Notes: generated by a model not told the origin, from the sequence alone. 64,000 bases of DNA from Gryllotalpicola daejeonensis (GCF_039538145.1 NZ_BAABBV010000002.1:1-64000), one strand, 5' to 3'; shown: positions 1 through 8,342, numbered from the stretch's first letter. Numbers and translations: made by a program.

Positions 1-224
1 AAAACTGACATTCAAATAATCAAATAAACCAAAAGGAATCCCATGCCCAACCAAAAAGGCCAGACACCGGGGTATTGGCATTGACAATGTGCACGCTGTT
101 GAGTTCTCAAGGACCGTACGCACCCGGCCTAGACCTTTCGGCCATCGCACCGGGGCAACTTTCCAAAGTTACCACACTCGCGGCCCTCACCTGGCCGCTA
201 GACGCGACCGGGAGCCGGTGTGGA
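1..224 (-). promoter_or_regulatory. Leader of an rRNA operon (16S gene expected just left of the window)
   Basis: Read on the minus strand, this AT-richer stretch runs from the P2 promoter region to the left edge. It carries the conserved actinobacterial boxA-like block at 110-96 and then the T-rich leader that normally precedes the 16S 5' end in Microbacteriaceae. No 16S sequence is inside the window, so the rRNA gene is inferred. No protein gene is supported anywhere in 1-403; short open frames there overlap the promoter elements. Confidence 0.75.
96..110 (-). promoter_or_regulatory. boxA-like antitermination element of the rRNA leader
   Basis: The minus strand reads TTGAGAACTCAACAG. This matches the block found upstream of 16S in many actinobacteria, where the nascent leader is thought to load Nus antitermination factors. 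It lies downstream of both predicted rRNA promoters, as expected. Confidence 0.7.
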
Positions 225-230
225 CTTCCC

Positions 231-259
231 ATCCTAAGCACTCGACTCGGGTCAGACAA
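231..259 (-). promoter_or_regulatory. rRNA promoter P2 (sigma-A type)
   Basis: -35 TTGTCT at 259-254 and -10 TAGGAT at 236-231 on the minus strand, separated by exactly 17 bases. Transcription would run left through the boxA element toward the 16S gene. Confidence 0.65.
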
Positions 260-344
260 GTGACCTTCGGAGGCTTGTGATGAGGTCCCGCTTGAGGCCG
301 GCGAGCCGACCGGCTCAGCCGCACCTTTGGGGTGACAAGTAAGT

Positions 345-373
345 AATTTACGTGGATCGGGCGGGGTGCTCAA
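345..373 (-). promoter_or_regulatory. rRNA promoter P1 (sigma-A type)
   Basis: -35 TTGAGC at 373-368 and -10 TAAATT at 350-345, also 17 bases apart, 114 bases upstream of P2. It begins only about 30 bases after the tyrS stop, so tyrS read-through would also enter the rRNA leader. Tandem promoters are usual for rRNA operons. Confidence 0.6.
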
Positions 374-403
374 ATCCGGCTCGCACCCCGGGCGTGTCGC
401 GCC

Positions 404-1708
404 CTAGTTCGCCGCGAACACGCCCGCCAGGGTCTTCTTCCCACGGCGAAGCACGGCCAGCCGGCCGTCGATCAGGTGCGCGCCGATCGTGGCCTGGTCG
501 TCGTCGATCTTGAGGTTGTTGACGTAGACGCCGCCCTGGGCGATGGCGCGACGGGACTCGGAGAGGCTGCCGGTGAGCCCCGCGTCGACGAGCAGTTGAG
601 CGACGCTTGACGTCGGCTGCGCGTCAGCGCTGGGTAGCTCTCGCAGAGCCGCCTCGAGAGTCGCGGAGTCGAGGGCGCCGAGGTCGCCGTTGCCGAAGAG
701 AGCCTGCGACGCGAGGATCGCCGCGTTCGCGGCATCCGCCCCGTGCACGAGCGTCGTGACCTCGAGCGCAAGCGCGCGCTGCGCCTCGCGCCGGAAGGGC
801 TCATTCGCCACCGCCTGCTCGAGACGCTCGATCTCGGCGCGATCGAGGAAGGTGAAGATCTTGAGACGCGCGATCACATCGGCATCGTCGGTGTTGAGCC
901 AGAACTGGTAGAACGCGTAGGGACTCGTGAGCGACTCGTCGAGCCACACCGCATTGCCTTCGCTCTTGCCGAACTTGGTGCCGTCGCTGTTCGTGATCAG
1001 CGGAGTGCCGATCGCATGCGCCGACACCCCCTCGACCCGCCGGATGAGGTCCGTCCCGCTCGTCAGGTTGCCCCACTGATCGCTACCGCCCGTCTGCAGG
1101 ACGCAGCCGTGCTGCCGGTAGAGCTCGAGGAAGTCGAGACCCTGGAGGATCTGGTAGCTGAACTCGGTGTAGGAGATGCCGGCGTCGGAGTTGAGCCGGG
1201 CCGCCACTGCGTCCTTCTTCAGCATGGTGCCGACGCGATAGTGCTTGCCGATGTCACGCAGGAAGTCGATCGCGCTGAGCTGACCGAACCAGTCGAGGTT
1301 GTTCACGAGGCGCGCGGCGTTGTCGCCCTCGAAGCTCAAGAACTTCGAAACCTGCGCCTGGAGGTAGCCGACCCACTTCGCCACGGTGTCTTTGTCGTTG
1401 AGCGTGCGCTCGGCGGTGGGGCGCGGATCGCCGATGAGGCCCGTCGAGCCGCCGACCAGTCCGAGCGGGCGGTGGCCGGCGAGCTGGAGGCGCCGCAGCA
1501 GGATGAGCTGCACCAGGTTTCCAAGGTGCAGGCTGGGCGCGGTCGGGTCGAAGCCGCAGTAATACGTGATCGGGTCGCCTGCGAGGAGCTGCTTCAGCTC
1601 GTTCTCATCGGTGGAGACATGAATGAGGCCGCGCCAGACGAGCTCGTCCCAGATGGTCTCGAAGGACGGATCGTTGTGCTGCGCTGCCAGGATCTCAGGC
1701 GTTGACAC
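404..1708 (-). CDS. tyrS: Tyrosyl-tRNA synthetase
   Basis: Charges tRNA-Tyr with tyrosine in the cytoplasm. The 434-residue product has the class I signatures: HLGN at about 61-64 (HIGH equivalent) and KFGKS at about 245-249 (KMSKS equivalent). A C-terminal S4-like RNA-binding segment covers about 368-430. The length is normal for bacterial TyrRS. The start is a GTG seven bases after a TACCGT -10 box, so the mRNA is probably leaderless. It lies directly upstream of the rRNA promoters, as in related genomes. In many actinobacteria the argH/glycosylase block precedes tyrS; here a divergent two-gene insert separates them. Confidence 0.97.
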   Translation of the reverse strand: MSTPEILAAQHNDPSFETIWDELVWRGLIHVSTDENELKQLLAGDPITYYCGFDPTAPSLHLGNLVQLILLRRLQLAGHRPLGLVGGSTGLIGDPRPTAERTLNDKDTVAKWVGYLQAQVSKFLSFEGDNAARLVNNLDWFGQLSAIDFLRDIGKHYRVGTMLKKDAVAARLNSDAGISYTEFSYQILQGLDFLELYRQHGCVLQTGGSDQWGNLTSGTDLIRRVEGVSAHAIGTPLITNSDGTKFGKSEGNAVWLDESLTSPYAFYQFWLNTDDADVIARLKIFTFLDRAEIERLEQAVANEPFRREAQRALALEVTTLVHGADAANAAILASQALFGNGDLGALDSATLEAALRELPSADAQPTSSVAQLLVDAGLTGSLSESRRAIAQGGVYVNNLKIDDDQATIGAHLIDGRLAVLRRGKKTLAGVFAAN

Positions 1709-1715
1709 GCGCTCA

Positions 1716-1721
1716 ACGGTA
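1716..1721 (-). promoter_or_regulatory. tyrS -10 box, leaderless arrangement
   Basis: TACCGT on the minus strand, seven bases before the GTG start of tyrS. No Shine-Dalgarno sequence lies between them, so transcription probably starts at or next to the start codon. Confidence 0.55.
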
Positions 1722-1825
1722 TCAGCGGGCGGACGCCGGGATTCCAGGATTCACCTAGAGGCGACAGTGGTTAAGGGTCTAGGCTTTATTTGACCGTAAT
1801 TAGGTGTAGAGGCTTAAGGAGGCGG

Positions 1826-2449
1826 ATGTTCGTCATCACAGCGGACCAGATCGACTCTCGCACCGGCGACGACCTCGCGGGAGCCGAACGAGACCGGATC
1901 CAGTCGAGCTACGGCGCACGGCTCGCGCTTCCGGTCGACCGCACCGCGGGCGATGAGTTGCAGGCGCTGACGGCGGATGCGGAGACGGCGCTCGCGCTGG
2001 CGCTCGAGCTGACCCGCACACGGGCCTTTCACGTCGGCATCGGGATCGGGCCCGTGCGGTCGCCGCTGCCGGAGTCCACACGTGAGGCCAGCGGGCCCGC
2101 GTTCTTCGCGGCGCGGGATGCCGCGACGAGGGCGAAGCGGGCAGACATCCGACTCGCCATCCAGACCCAGCGCGAGGCGAACGGGGACAGCGCGCGCGCG
2201 GACGAAGCCGAGGCCCTGCTCGCTCTGCTGCTGATCGTTCGCGAGCGCCGATCGGAGGCCGGATGGGAGCTGTTCGATCTGATCGTCGAAGGGCACACCC
2301 AGGCCGAGGCCGCCGCACGGCTCGGAATCTCGGCGCCCGCCGCGAGCGCGCGCGCCAAGGCCGCGCACGTGAAGGCGGAGCTCGCGGCGATCCCTGCGCT
2401 CACTAGGCTCTTGGAGCAGACCGACCTCATGACGAGACAGGAGCCGTGA
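1826..2449 (+). CDS. SatD-family protein with C-terminal helix-turn-helix
   Basis: A 207-residue protein with the SatD-family pattern: an N-terminal strand ending in an acidic residue (FVITADQID), GDELQ at 42-46, a GIGIG turn at about 71-75 and SGPAFFAARDA at 89-99. A helix-turn-helix-like segment follows at about 157-180 (HTQAEAAARLGIS). The ATG at 1826 is chosen because a strong AAGGAGG lies at 1816-1822; an upstream in-frame start lacks one. SatD was named from a streptococcal acid-tolerance operon and its biochemistry is not established. The gene is followed after three bases by a membrane protein resembling the C-terminal part of DUF3307 proteins, a pairing seen in other bacteria. It is divergent from tyrS and may sense or bind a nucleotide, but that is inference. 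Confidence 0.7.
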   Translation: MFVITADQIDSRTGDDLAGAERDRIQSSYGARLALPVDRTAGDELQALTADAETALALALELTRTRAFHVGIGIGPVRSPLPESTREASGPAFFAARDAATRAKRADIRLAIQTQREANGDSARADEAEALLALLLIVRERRSEAGWELFDLIVEGHTQAEAAARLGISAPAASARAKAAHVKAELAAIPALTRLLEQTDLMTRQEP

Positions 2450-2452
2450 GCC

Positions 2453-3034
2453 GTGAGCTACGCCGGACCGGGACTCATTCTGACCGTGCTCTTCTGGGCT
2501 GTACTGACGCTCGTCGTCGCCGGCGGAGTGGTCTTCTCGGTGCTCGCCGTCAAGGGCGGCCGATGGCCGGTGATCGCCGCGGCTGCGTTCCTGCTGGTGG
2601 CCGTGGTGATGGTCGGGCTGCCACACCCGCAGGGGCCGGCGCTGCTCGGCGCGCTGGTCGCGCTCGGCGCCGTCGCGATCTCTGCCTTCGGCGGCTCGCC
2701 TGCGGTGCGCACCGTGCTGTCGCTCGCGACACGGCAGGTGGTCGAAGGCGAGGCCGGCGGCATCCTGGTGGCACCGCGCGACGCCGTCGATGGTGAGCCC
2801 AAGCGCGAGGTGCTGCGAGGCGGCCTGACGATCGGCATCCTCGAGCGGATCGCGACGACGGCGTCGATCCTGGCCGGAGTCCCCGAGGCGATCGCCGTCG
2901 TGATCGCGGTCAAGGGCGTCGGCCGGTTCAGCGAGCTCGGGGCGTCAGAAGCGCAGGAGCGCTTCATCATCGGGACGTTCGTCAGCTTGGGTTGGGCCGC
3001 GGTGTGCGGGGCGCTCGCGCACCTCGCCTGGTAG
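2453..3034 (+). CDS. Membrane protein, DUF3307-like C-terminal region, SatD partner
   Basis: A 193-residue integral membrane protein with predicted segments near 8-32, 39-55, 62-80, 134-152 and 170-190. The C-terminal half carries a pattern I associate with DUF3307 proteins: LERI, then AIAVVIAVKGVGRF, then ERFIIGTFVSLGWA at about 169-182. The GTG start is three bases after the SatD-like stop, so the two genes are almost certainly co-translated. Residues 95-120 form a soluble loop. The 3' end overlaps the convergent glycosylase gene by 53 bp. The function is unknown; a membrane effector or sensor for the SatD-like protein is inferred from the pairing only. Confidence 0.65.
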   Translation: MSYAGPGLILTVLFWAVLTLVVAGGVVFSVLAVKGGRWPVIAAAAFLLVAVVMVGLPHPQGPALLGALVALGAVAISAFGGSPAVRTVLSLATRQVVEGEAGGILVAPRDAVDGEPKREVLRGGLTIGILERIATTASILAGVPEAIAVVIAVKGVGRFSELGASEAQERFIIGTFVSLGWAAVCGALAHLAW

Positions 3035-3638
3035 CCGGACGATAGACCGAAACGGTCGGGTCACCGGCGATCCAGAACCGCCACGGGAACGCCTCTCCCC
3101 CGCCCTCTCCCGAGACGCCGACGCGCGGGCCGGTCAGGTGCGCCGACGGATGCGTCTCGAGTTCGATGGCGAACGGAGGCGCGAGCAGGTCGGCGCCGTT
3201 CTCATCGAGGCGGATTCCGGCTGCGACGGTGAGGCGCGCCGGCCCACGGGCGAGGTCGCGTGGCGGAACGGAGCCACGGCGGAGCTGTGCGAGCGGCGCG
3301 CCGTCGACGACCTCTGCGGCGCGCAGCAGCACCGCAGAGGCGCTGCCCGGGGGTGAGCACACGATGTTCGCGCACGCGTGCATGCCGTAGGTGAAATACA
3401 CGTAGACGTAGCCCGGGTCATCGAACATCACACCGTTGCGGCGCGTGCGGCCGCGGAACGCGTGGGAGCCGGGGTCGGCGCCGTCACCGAGGTACGCCTC
3501 GACCTCGGTGATGCGCAGGACCACGGCCCCGGCATCCGTCTCATGCGTCAGCCGAGCCCCGAGCAGCAGCGGCGCGATCTCGGTAGCCGGCCGCGCGAAG
3601 AAATCGCGGTCGGGGGTGAAGAGGCCGCCCTCTGCCAC
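2982..3638 (-). CDS. mpg: 3-methyladenine DNA glycosylase (AAG/MPG family)
   Basis: Removes alkylated purines such as 3-methyladenine in base excision repair. The 218-residue product shows the family pattern: an N-terminal LLGARL segment, RITEVEAYLG around 43-52 with the catalytic-region glutamate, the DPGSHAFRGRT block, and the YVYFTYGMHACANIV strand near 99-113. The start is a GTG one base after the stop of the upstream small membrane gene, so it is the last gene of the arg cluster transcript. The product ends in a basic, arginine-rich tail encoded inside the convergent DUF3307-like gene (53-bp tail-to-tail overlap). Confidence 0.92.
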   Translation of the reverse strand: MAEGGLFTPDRDFFARPATEIAPLLLGARLTHETDAGAVVLRITEVEAYLGDGADPGSHAFRGRTRRNGVMFDDPGYVYVYFTYGMHACANIVCSPPGSASAVLLRAAEVVDGAPLAQLRRGSVPPRDLARGPARLTVAAGIRLDENGADLLAPPFAIELETHPSAHLTGPRVGVSGEGGGEAFPWRFWIAGDPTVSVYRPATRRGARAPRTPRPNPS

Positions 3639-3639
3639 G

Positions 3640-3783
3640 TCAGAAGAGGTGGCCGCCGACGGCGTAGGTCACGATGATCCCGGCCACGATGATCGCGACG
3701 GCGACGCCGAGGATCGCGTACCAGAGCCAGGGCGCCATCGCCTTCTTCGGGCGCGGGGTGCTGTCGAGCCGGAAGCGGGCCAT
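3640..3783 (-). CDS. Small single-pass membrane protein (47 aa)
   Basis: A 47-residue protein with a short basic N-terminus (ending RPKKAMAP) and one clear hydrophobic helix at about 19-41. The ATG shares its A with the argH TGA stop (TGATG), and its stop lies one base before the glycosylase GTG. This tight packing supports a real co-translated gene rather than a chance frame. No family is recognised. It might modulate a membrane partner or be a conserved filler of argH-glycosylase operons; nothing in the sequence decides this. Confidence 0.7.
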   Translation of the reverse strand: MARFRLDSTPRPKKAMAPWLWYAILGVAVAIIVAGIIVTYAVGGHLF

Positions 3784-5228
3784 CACAGCGCCTCCTGCGT
3801 CGCGCCGATACGCGCGGTGACCTGGCGCACGCGCTCGGCGAGCAGGGCGCGCTGCTCGGCGACACGAGCCGGGGCCGTGCCGGCGATACCGTCGCGGCTG
3901 CCCACCGAGCCCTCGATCGTCAGCACCTGGCGCACCTCGGGGGTGAGGTGCGGCGAGATCGCGGCGAGCGAGTCGTCGTCGACCTCTTCGAGGCCGATGC
4001 CGCGGGATTCCGCGAACGAGACGAGCGAGCCCGTGATCTCGTGGGCGTCGCGGAAGGGGACGTGCTGCTTCACGAGCCACTCGGCGACGTCGGTCGCGAG
4101 CGAGTAGCCCTCGGGTGCCAGCTCGCGCATGCGGTCGGTGTGGAAGCGCAGTGTCGCCACCATGCCGGTGAAAGCGGGCAACAGGATCTCGAGCGTCTCG
4201 ATGGAGTCGAAGACGGGCTCCTTGTCTTCCTGCAGGTCGCGGTTGTACGCGAGGGGCAGGCCCTTGAGCGTGGTGAGCAGGCCCGTGAGGTTGCCGATGA
4301 GGCGGCCCGACTTGCCGCGCGCCAGCTCGGCGATGTCGGGGTTCTTCTTCTGCGGCATGATCGACGAACCCGTCGAATAGGAGTCGTCGAGCGTGACGAA
4401 CCCGAACTCGCGGGTGTTCCAGAGGATGATCTCTTCCGCGAGGCGGGACAGGTCGATGCCGATCTGGGCCGTCACGAACGCGAACTCGGCGACGAGGTCG
4501 CGCGACGCCGTCGCATCGATTGAGTTGGGAGCGACGGCCGCGAAGCCGAGTTCGTCGGCGATGAGTTTCGCATCGAGACCCAACGTGTTGCCGGCGAGTG
4601 CGCCGGAGCCATAGGGCGAGGAATCCGCGCGCCTGCGCCAGTCATCGAGTCGTTCGAGATCGCGCACGAGCGGCCAGCAGTGCGCCAGCAGGTGGTGCGC
4701 GAGCAGCACGGGCTGGGCGTGCTGCAGGTGGGTGCGGCCCGGCATGATGGCCGAGCCGTTCGCCTCGGCCTGAGCGGCGAGGGCGTCGATGAGGTCGACG
4801 ATGAGGCGCGCCAGCTCGGCGGAGTGGTCGCGCAGCAGCATCCTGATCAGCGTCGCGATCTGGTCGTTGCGGCTGCGGCCTGCGCGCAGCTTGCCGCCGA
4901 GCTCCGCGCCCGCGATCTCGATCAGGCCGCGCTCGAGCGCCGAGTGCACGTCTTCGTCGGTCGCGGCGGGCACGAACTCGCCCGCGTCGACGCGACGCTG
5001 CAGCTCATCGATAGCGGCGATCATGCCCTCGAGCTCCGCGTCGTCGAGATACCCGGCGCGATTCAGCGCGCGGGCATGGGCGCGCGAGCCGGTGAGGTCG
5101 TAGCCCGCGAGCTGCCAGTCGAAGTGCGTCGACTTGCTGAGCCGCGCGAGCTCGGGCGACGGGCCGCCCGCGAATCGGCCGCCCCAGAGCGCGCCGGCCT
5201 CGCCCGCGCGGTTGACCTGATCAGGCAT
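3783..5228 (-). CDS. argH: Argininosuccinate lyase
   Basis: Last step of arginine synthesis: argininosuccinate to arginine plus fumarate. The 481-residue protein belongs to the fumarase/aspartase superfamily, with the signature GSSIMPQKKNPD and the TxxSxxP-type helical core. The ATG at 5228 is preceded by a purine-rich GAAGGGGG and begins eight bases before the end of argF, so the genes are coupled. It is the last biosynthetic gene of the cluster; argG and argR, often placed between argF and argH, are absent. Confidence 0.96.
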   Translation of the reverse strand: MPDQVNRAGEAGALWGGRFAGGPSPELARLSKSTHFDWQLAGYDLTGSRAHARALNRAGYLDDAELEGMIAAIDELQRRVDAGEFVPAATDEDVHSALERGLIEIAGAELGGKLRAGRSRNDQIATLIRMLLRDHSAELARLIVDLIDALAAQAEANGSAIMPGRTHLQHAQPVLLAHHLLAHCWPLVRDLERLDDWRRRADSSPYGSGALAGNTLGLDAKLIADELGFAAVAPNSIDATASRDLVAEFAFVTAQIGIDLSRLAEEIILWNTREFGFVTLDDSYSTGSSIMPQKKNPDIAELARGKSGRLIGNLTGLLTTLKGLPLAYNRDLQEDKEPVFDSIETLEILLPAFTGMVATLRFHTDRMRELAPEGYSLATDVAEWLVKQHVPFRDAHEITGSLVSFAESRGIGLEEVDDDSLAAISPHLTPEVRQVLTIEGSVGSRDGIAGTAPARVAEQRALLAERVRQVTARIGATQEAL

Positions 5229-6162
5229 CCGTGCCCCCTTCGTTCTCGGCAAGCAGCCAGGCCAGCAGCGCCTTCTGCGCGTGCAAGCGGTTCTCGGCCT
5301 CGTCCCAGATGACCGACTGCGGGCCGTCGATGACCTCGGCCGTGACCTCGTAGCCGCGATAGGCCGGCAGGCAGTGCAGGAAGATCGCATCGGGCGCCGC
5401 CGTGGCCATCAGCTCGGCGGTGACGGTGTAGCCGGCGAAGGCGACGGCGCGGGCTTCCTTCTCGTCTTCCTGGCCCATCGAGGCCCACGTGTCGGTGACG
5501 ACGACATCGGCCCCGGCGGCGCCCTCCCCCGGCTCGGCGAGAACCGAGACGCTGCCGCCCGTCGCAGCCGCGATGCGCGCCGCTTCGGCGAGGATGTCCT
5601 GCCGCGGCTGGTAGGCCGCGGGGGTGACGATGCGCACGTTCATGCCGGCGGTCGCGCCCGCGAGCAGGTACGAGTGCGCCATGTTGTTCGCGCCGTCGCC
5701 GAGGTAGCTCAGGGTGAGGCCGGCGAGAGTTCCCTTGTGCTCGCGTATCGTCAGCAGATCGGCGAGCAGCTGGCAGGGGTGGAAGTCATCGGTGAGGGCG
5801 TTGATGACCGGAACCCCGGCGTACTGCGCCATCGTCTCGAGATCGGACTGCGCGTAGGTACGCCACACGATCGCAGCGACCTGTCGGCCGATGATGCGCG
5901 CCACGTCCGGCACGGACTCGCGCGTGCCGATCTGGGCCTTCGCTCCGTCGACGAGGAACGGCGCGCCCTGCAGCTCGGTGACGCCCACCGTGAAGGAGGT
6001 CTGGGTGCGCAGCGTCGGCTTGTCCATGATGAGGGCGACGGTCTGCGGCCCGGCGAGCGGCGCCGCCGCGAACCGGTCTGCCTTGAGGCGGGCGGCGAGA
6101 TCGAGGATCTCGGCCTGTTCGGCCGGGGTCACGTCGTCGTCGCGCAGGAAATGGCGGGTCAC
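5221..6162 (-). CDS. argF: Ornithine carbamoyltransferase
   Basis: Transfers the carbamoyl group from carbamoyl phosphate to ornithine, giving citrulline. The 313-residue protein keeps the ornithine-binding SMG loop (DTWASMGQEDE) and the HCLP motif (FLHCLPAYRG). The carbamoyl-phosphate loop, normally STRTR, reads TLRTQ in KPTLRTQTSF: the central Arg and Thr are kept and the first, second and last positions are changed. Overall length and the rest of the fold are normal, so this may be a lineage variant. The start is a GTG overlapping the argD stop by four bases (GTGA). Confidence 0.94.
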   Translation of the reverse strand: MTRHFLRDDDVTPAEQAEILDLAARLKADRFAAAPLAGPQTVALIMDKPTLRTQTSFTVGVTELQGAPFLVDGAKAQIGTRESVPDVARIIGRQVAAIVWRTYAQSDLETMAQYAGVPVINALTDDFHPCQLLADLLTIREHKGTLAGLTLSYLGDGANNMAHSYLLAGATAGMNVRIVTPAAYQPRQDILAEAARIAAATGGSVSVLAEPGEGAAGADVVVTDTWASMGQEDEKEARAVAFAGYTVTAELMATAAPDAIFLHCLPAYRGYEVTAEVIDGPQSVIWDEAENRLHAQKALLAWLLAENEGGTDA

Positions 6163-7409
6163 GCGGTCACCTTCCGGGTCGTGGGCTCGCTGTCGGCGGT
6201 TGTCGCGGCGACCTTCGCGAGGGCAGCGCCGAAGCGGTCGCGGAACTCACGGAGCTCGAGGTCGCCGATGATGAGCGGTGGAGCGAGGCGGATGCTGTCC
6301 GGGCCGGTCGCGTTGATGATGAGGCCCTGATCACGCGCCGCTGCGACGAGCTCGCCGCTCACCGGCTGGGCGAGCGCGATGCCGATGAGCAGGCCGCGAC
6401 CGCGGGTGCCGGCGACGAGGGGTGAGCCGAGCCCGGCGATGAGCTGCTTGAGCTGCTCGCCGCGAATGCGGGCGTTCTCGACCAGGCCCGCGCGCTCGAT
6501 CTCGCCGAGCACGGCGTTGGCCGCCGCCGTGGCGAGCGGGTTGCCGCCGAACGTCGTGCCGTGCTGACCGGTGTGGAACAGCTGCGACGCTGCGCCGAAG
6601 GTGACCAGGGCACCGATGGGCACACCGCCGGCCATGCCCTTGGCGAGCGTGATCGCGTCGGGGGTGATGCCCTCGTGCTGGAACCCGAACCAATCGCCGG
6701 TGCGGCCAGCGCCGGTCTGCACCTCATCGAGGATGAGGAGCGCGCCGTTCCGCTCGGTGAGTTCGCGCGCTTTGGAGAGAAAGCCTGCGGGCAACTCGAT
6801 GACGCCGGCCTCGCCCTGGAGCGGCTCGATGAAGACCGCCGCGACCGACGCGTCGATCGCCGCCTCGAGCGCCTCGAAAGTCGCCGGGATGTGCTCGACG
6901 CCCGGAACCATCGGCAGGAACGGCTCGCGCATGTACGCCTTCCCGGTGAGCGCGAGCGCGCCCATCGAGCGCCCGTGGAACGCGTTCTCGAGCGCGATGA
7001 TGCGCGTCCTCGAGCCGGTGCCGCGGTTGAGCCTGGCCAGCTTGAAGGCTGCTTCATTCGCCTCGGTGCCCGAGTTGGCGAAGAAGACGCGCCCTGCCTC
7101 GCCTGCGCCGGTGAGCCGCTTCAGACGCTCGGCGAGCTCGAGCTGAGGCGCGGAGGCGAACAGGTTCGAGACGTGCGCCGCGAGCGACACCTGGCGGGTG
7201 ACTGCCTCGACGAGCGCGGGATGCGCGTGGCCGAGTGAGTTGACGGCGATGCCGCCGAGGAAGTCGAGGTACTTCCTGCCTTCGGCGTCCCACACCCAGG
7301 CGCCCTCACCGCGGTCGAGCAGCAGGGGCGGCGTCGAGAAGGTCGAGACGAGGTCGTGCTCGTAACGCTGCTTCCAGGGCGCGTTCGCCGCAGATGGCTG
7401 GTCGTTCAC
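6159..7409 (-). CDS. argD: Acetylornithine aminotransferase
   Basis: PLP-dependent class III aminotransferase converting N-acetylglutamate semialdehyde to N-acetylornithine; it may also act in diaminopimelate synthesis. The 416-residue protein has FFANSGTEANEAAFK near 109-123, LILDEVQTGAGRTG near 225-238, and ITLAKGMAGG with the probable PLP lysine at about 257. The GTG at 7409 is chosen because it overlaps the argB stop by four bases (GTGA) and gives the usual N-terminus. A longer open frame extends upstream but its translation does not resemble the family. Confidence 0.95.
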   Translation of the reverse strand: MNDQPSAANAPWKQRYEHDLVSTFSTPPLLLDRGEGAWVWDAEGRKYLDFLGGIAVNSLGHAHPALVEAVTRQVSLAAHVSNLFASAPQLELAERLKRLTGAGEAGRVFFANSGTEANEAAFKLARLNRGTGSRTRIIALENAFHGRSMGALALTGKAYMREPFLPMVPGVEHIPATFEALEAAIDASVAAVFIEPLQGEAGVIELPAGFLSKARELTERNGALLILDEVQTGAGRTGDWFGFQHEGITPDAITLAKGMAGGVPIGALVTFGAASQLFHTGQHGTTFGGNPLATAAANAVLGEIERAGLVENARIRGEQLKQLIAGLGSPLVAGTRGRGLLIGIALAQPVSGELVAAARDQGLIINATGPDSIRLAPPLIIGDLELREFRDRFGAALAKVAATTADSEPTTRKVTA

Positions 7410-8338
7410 GGGGTGACCTCCGTTCCGATGCCCTGCTGGGTGAAGATCTCGAGCAGGATCGAGTGCGGGATGCGGCCGTCGATGATCGCGGCCTTGGGGA
7501 CTCCCCCGTCGACGGCGTCGAGGCATGCCGACATCTTGGGGATCATGCCGGACTCGAGGCCTGGCAGCAGTTCGCGCAGTTCGTCGGCGGGGATGCTCGT
7601 GAGCATCGACGAGCGATCCGGCCAGTCGCGATACAGGCCGGCGACATCGGTGAGGACGACCAGCTTCTCGGCGCCGAGCGCGACGGCGAGAGCCGCAGCC
7701 GCGGCATCCGCGTTCACATTCAACGATTGCCCGGGAACGTCCGCGTCGGGCGCGACCGAGGAGACGATCGGGATGCGCCCCGCGTCGAGCTGCGTGAGGA
7801 TCGCCTCGGGGTCGACCGCGACGACGTCGCCGACGAGGCCGAGGTCGACCTCGACGCCGTCGACGATCGCGCCGCGCTTCCGGCCCGTGAACAGGCCGGC
7901 GTCTTCGCCGGACATGCCGAGCGAGAGCGTCGGGTTGAGGTCGTTGATCGAGCGCACGATGCCGCGGTTGATGTGGCCGGTGAGCACCATGCGCACGACC
8001 TCCATCGCCTCAGGCGTCGTCACCCGGTAGCCGCCCTTGAATTCGCTCTCGATGCCGAGCTTGTCGAGCATCGCGGAGATCTGGGGGCCGCCCCCGTGCA
8101 CCACGACGGGCCGCAGGCCCACGTAGCGCAGGTAGACGAGGTCTTCGGCGAAAGTGCGCTGGAGCTCGGGGCGCACCATGGCATTGCCGCCGAACTTGAT
8201 GACGACGATCTTGTCGTGGAACTTGCCGAGCCACGGCAGCGACTCGATGAGGATCGCGGTCTTGTCGAGCGCTTCCTCGCGGGCGGCGACGATCTCTGCG
8301 TCTTCCGGATCGATCGTGGTGAGGGTCTCGTCTGCCAT
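7406..8338 (-). CDS. argB: Acetylglutamate kinase
   Basis: Phosphorylates N-acetylglutamate, usually the arginine-feedback-controlled step. The 310-residue protein has the KFGGNAM glycine loop near the N-terminus, VVHGGGPQI for substrate binding, and the N(V)NADAAAAALA segment of the amino-acid kinase fold. The ATG at 8338 follows the argJ stop by four bases; an in-frame start 21 bases upstream would overlap argJ and adds residues not usual in the family. Confidence 0.96.
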   Translation of the reverse strand: MADETLTTIDPEDAEIVAAREEALDKTAILIESLPWLGKFHDKIVVIKFGGNAMVRPELQRTFAEDLVYLRYVGLRPVVVHGGGPQISAMLDKLGIESEFKGGYRVTTPEAMEVVRMVLTGHINRGIVRSINDLNPTLSLGMSGEDAGLFTGRKRGAIVDGVEVDLGLVGDVVAVDPEAILTQLDAGRIPIVSSVAPDADVPGQSLNVNADAAAAALAVALGAEKLVVLTDVAGLYRDWPDRSSMLTSIPADELRELLPGLESGMIPKMSACLDAVDGGVPKAAIIDGRIPHSILLEIFTQQGIGTEVTP

Positions 8339-8342
8339 GGTC

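Noticed and set aside
107..373. Minus-strand open frame of 88 codons in the left-edge region
   Set aside because: It covers both rRNA promoters and lies beside the boxA element; composition is not protein-like.
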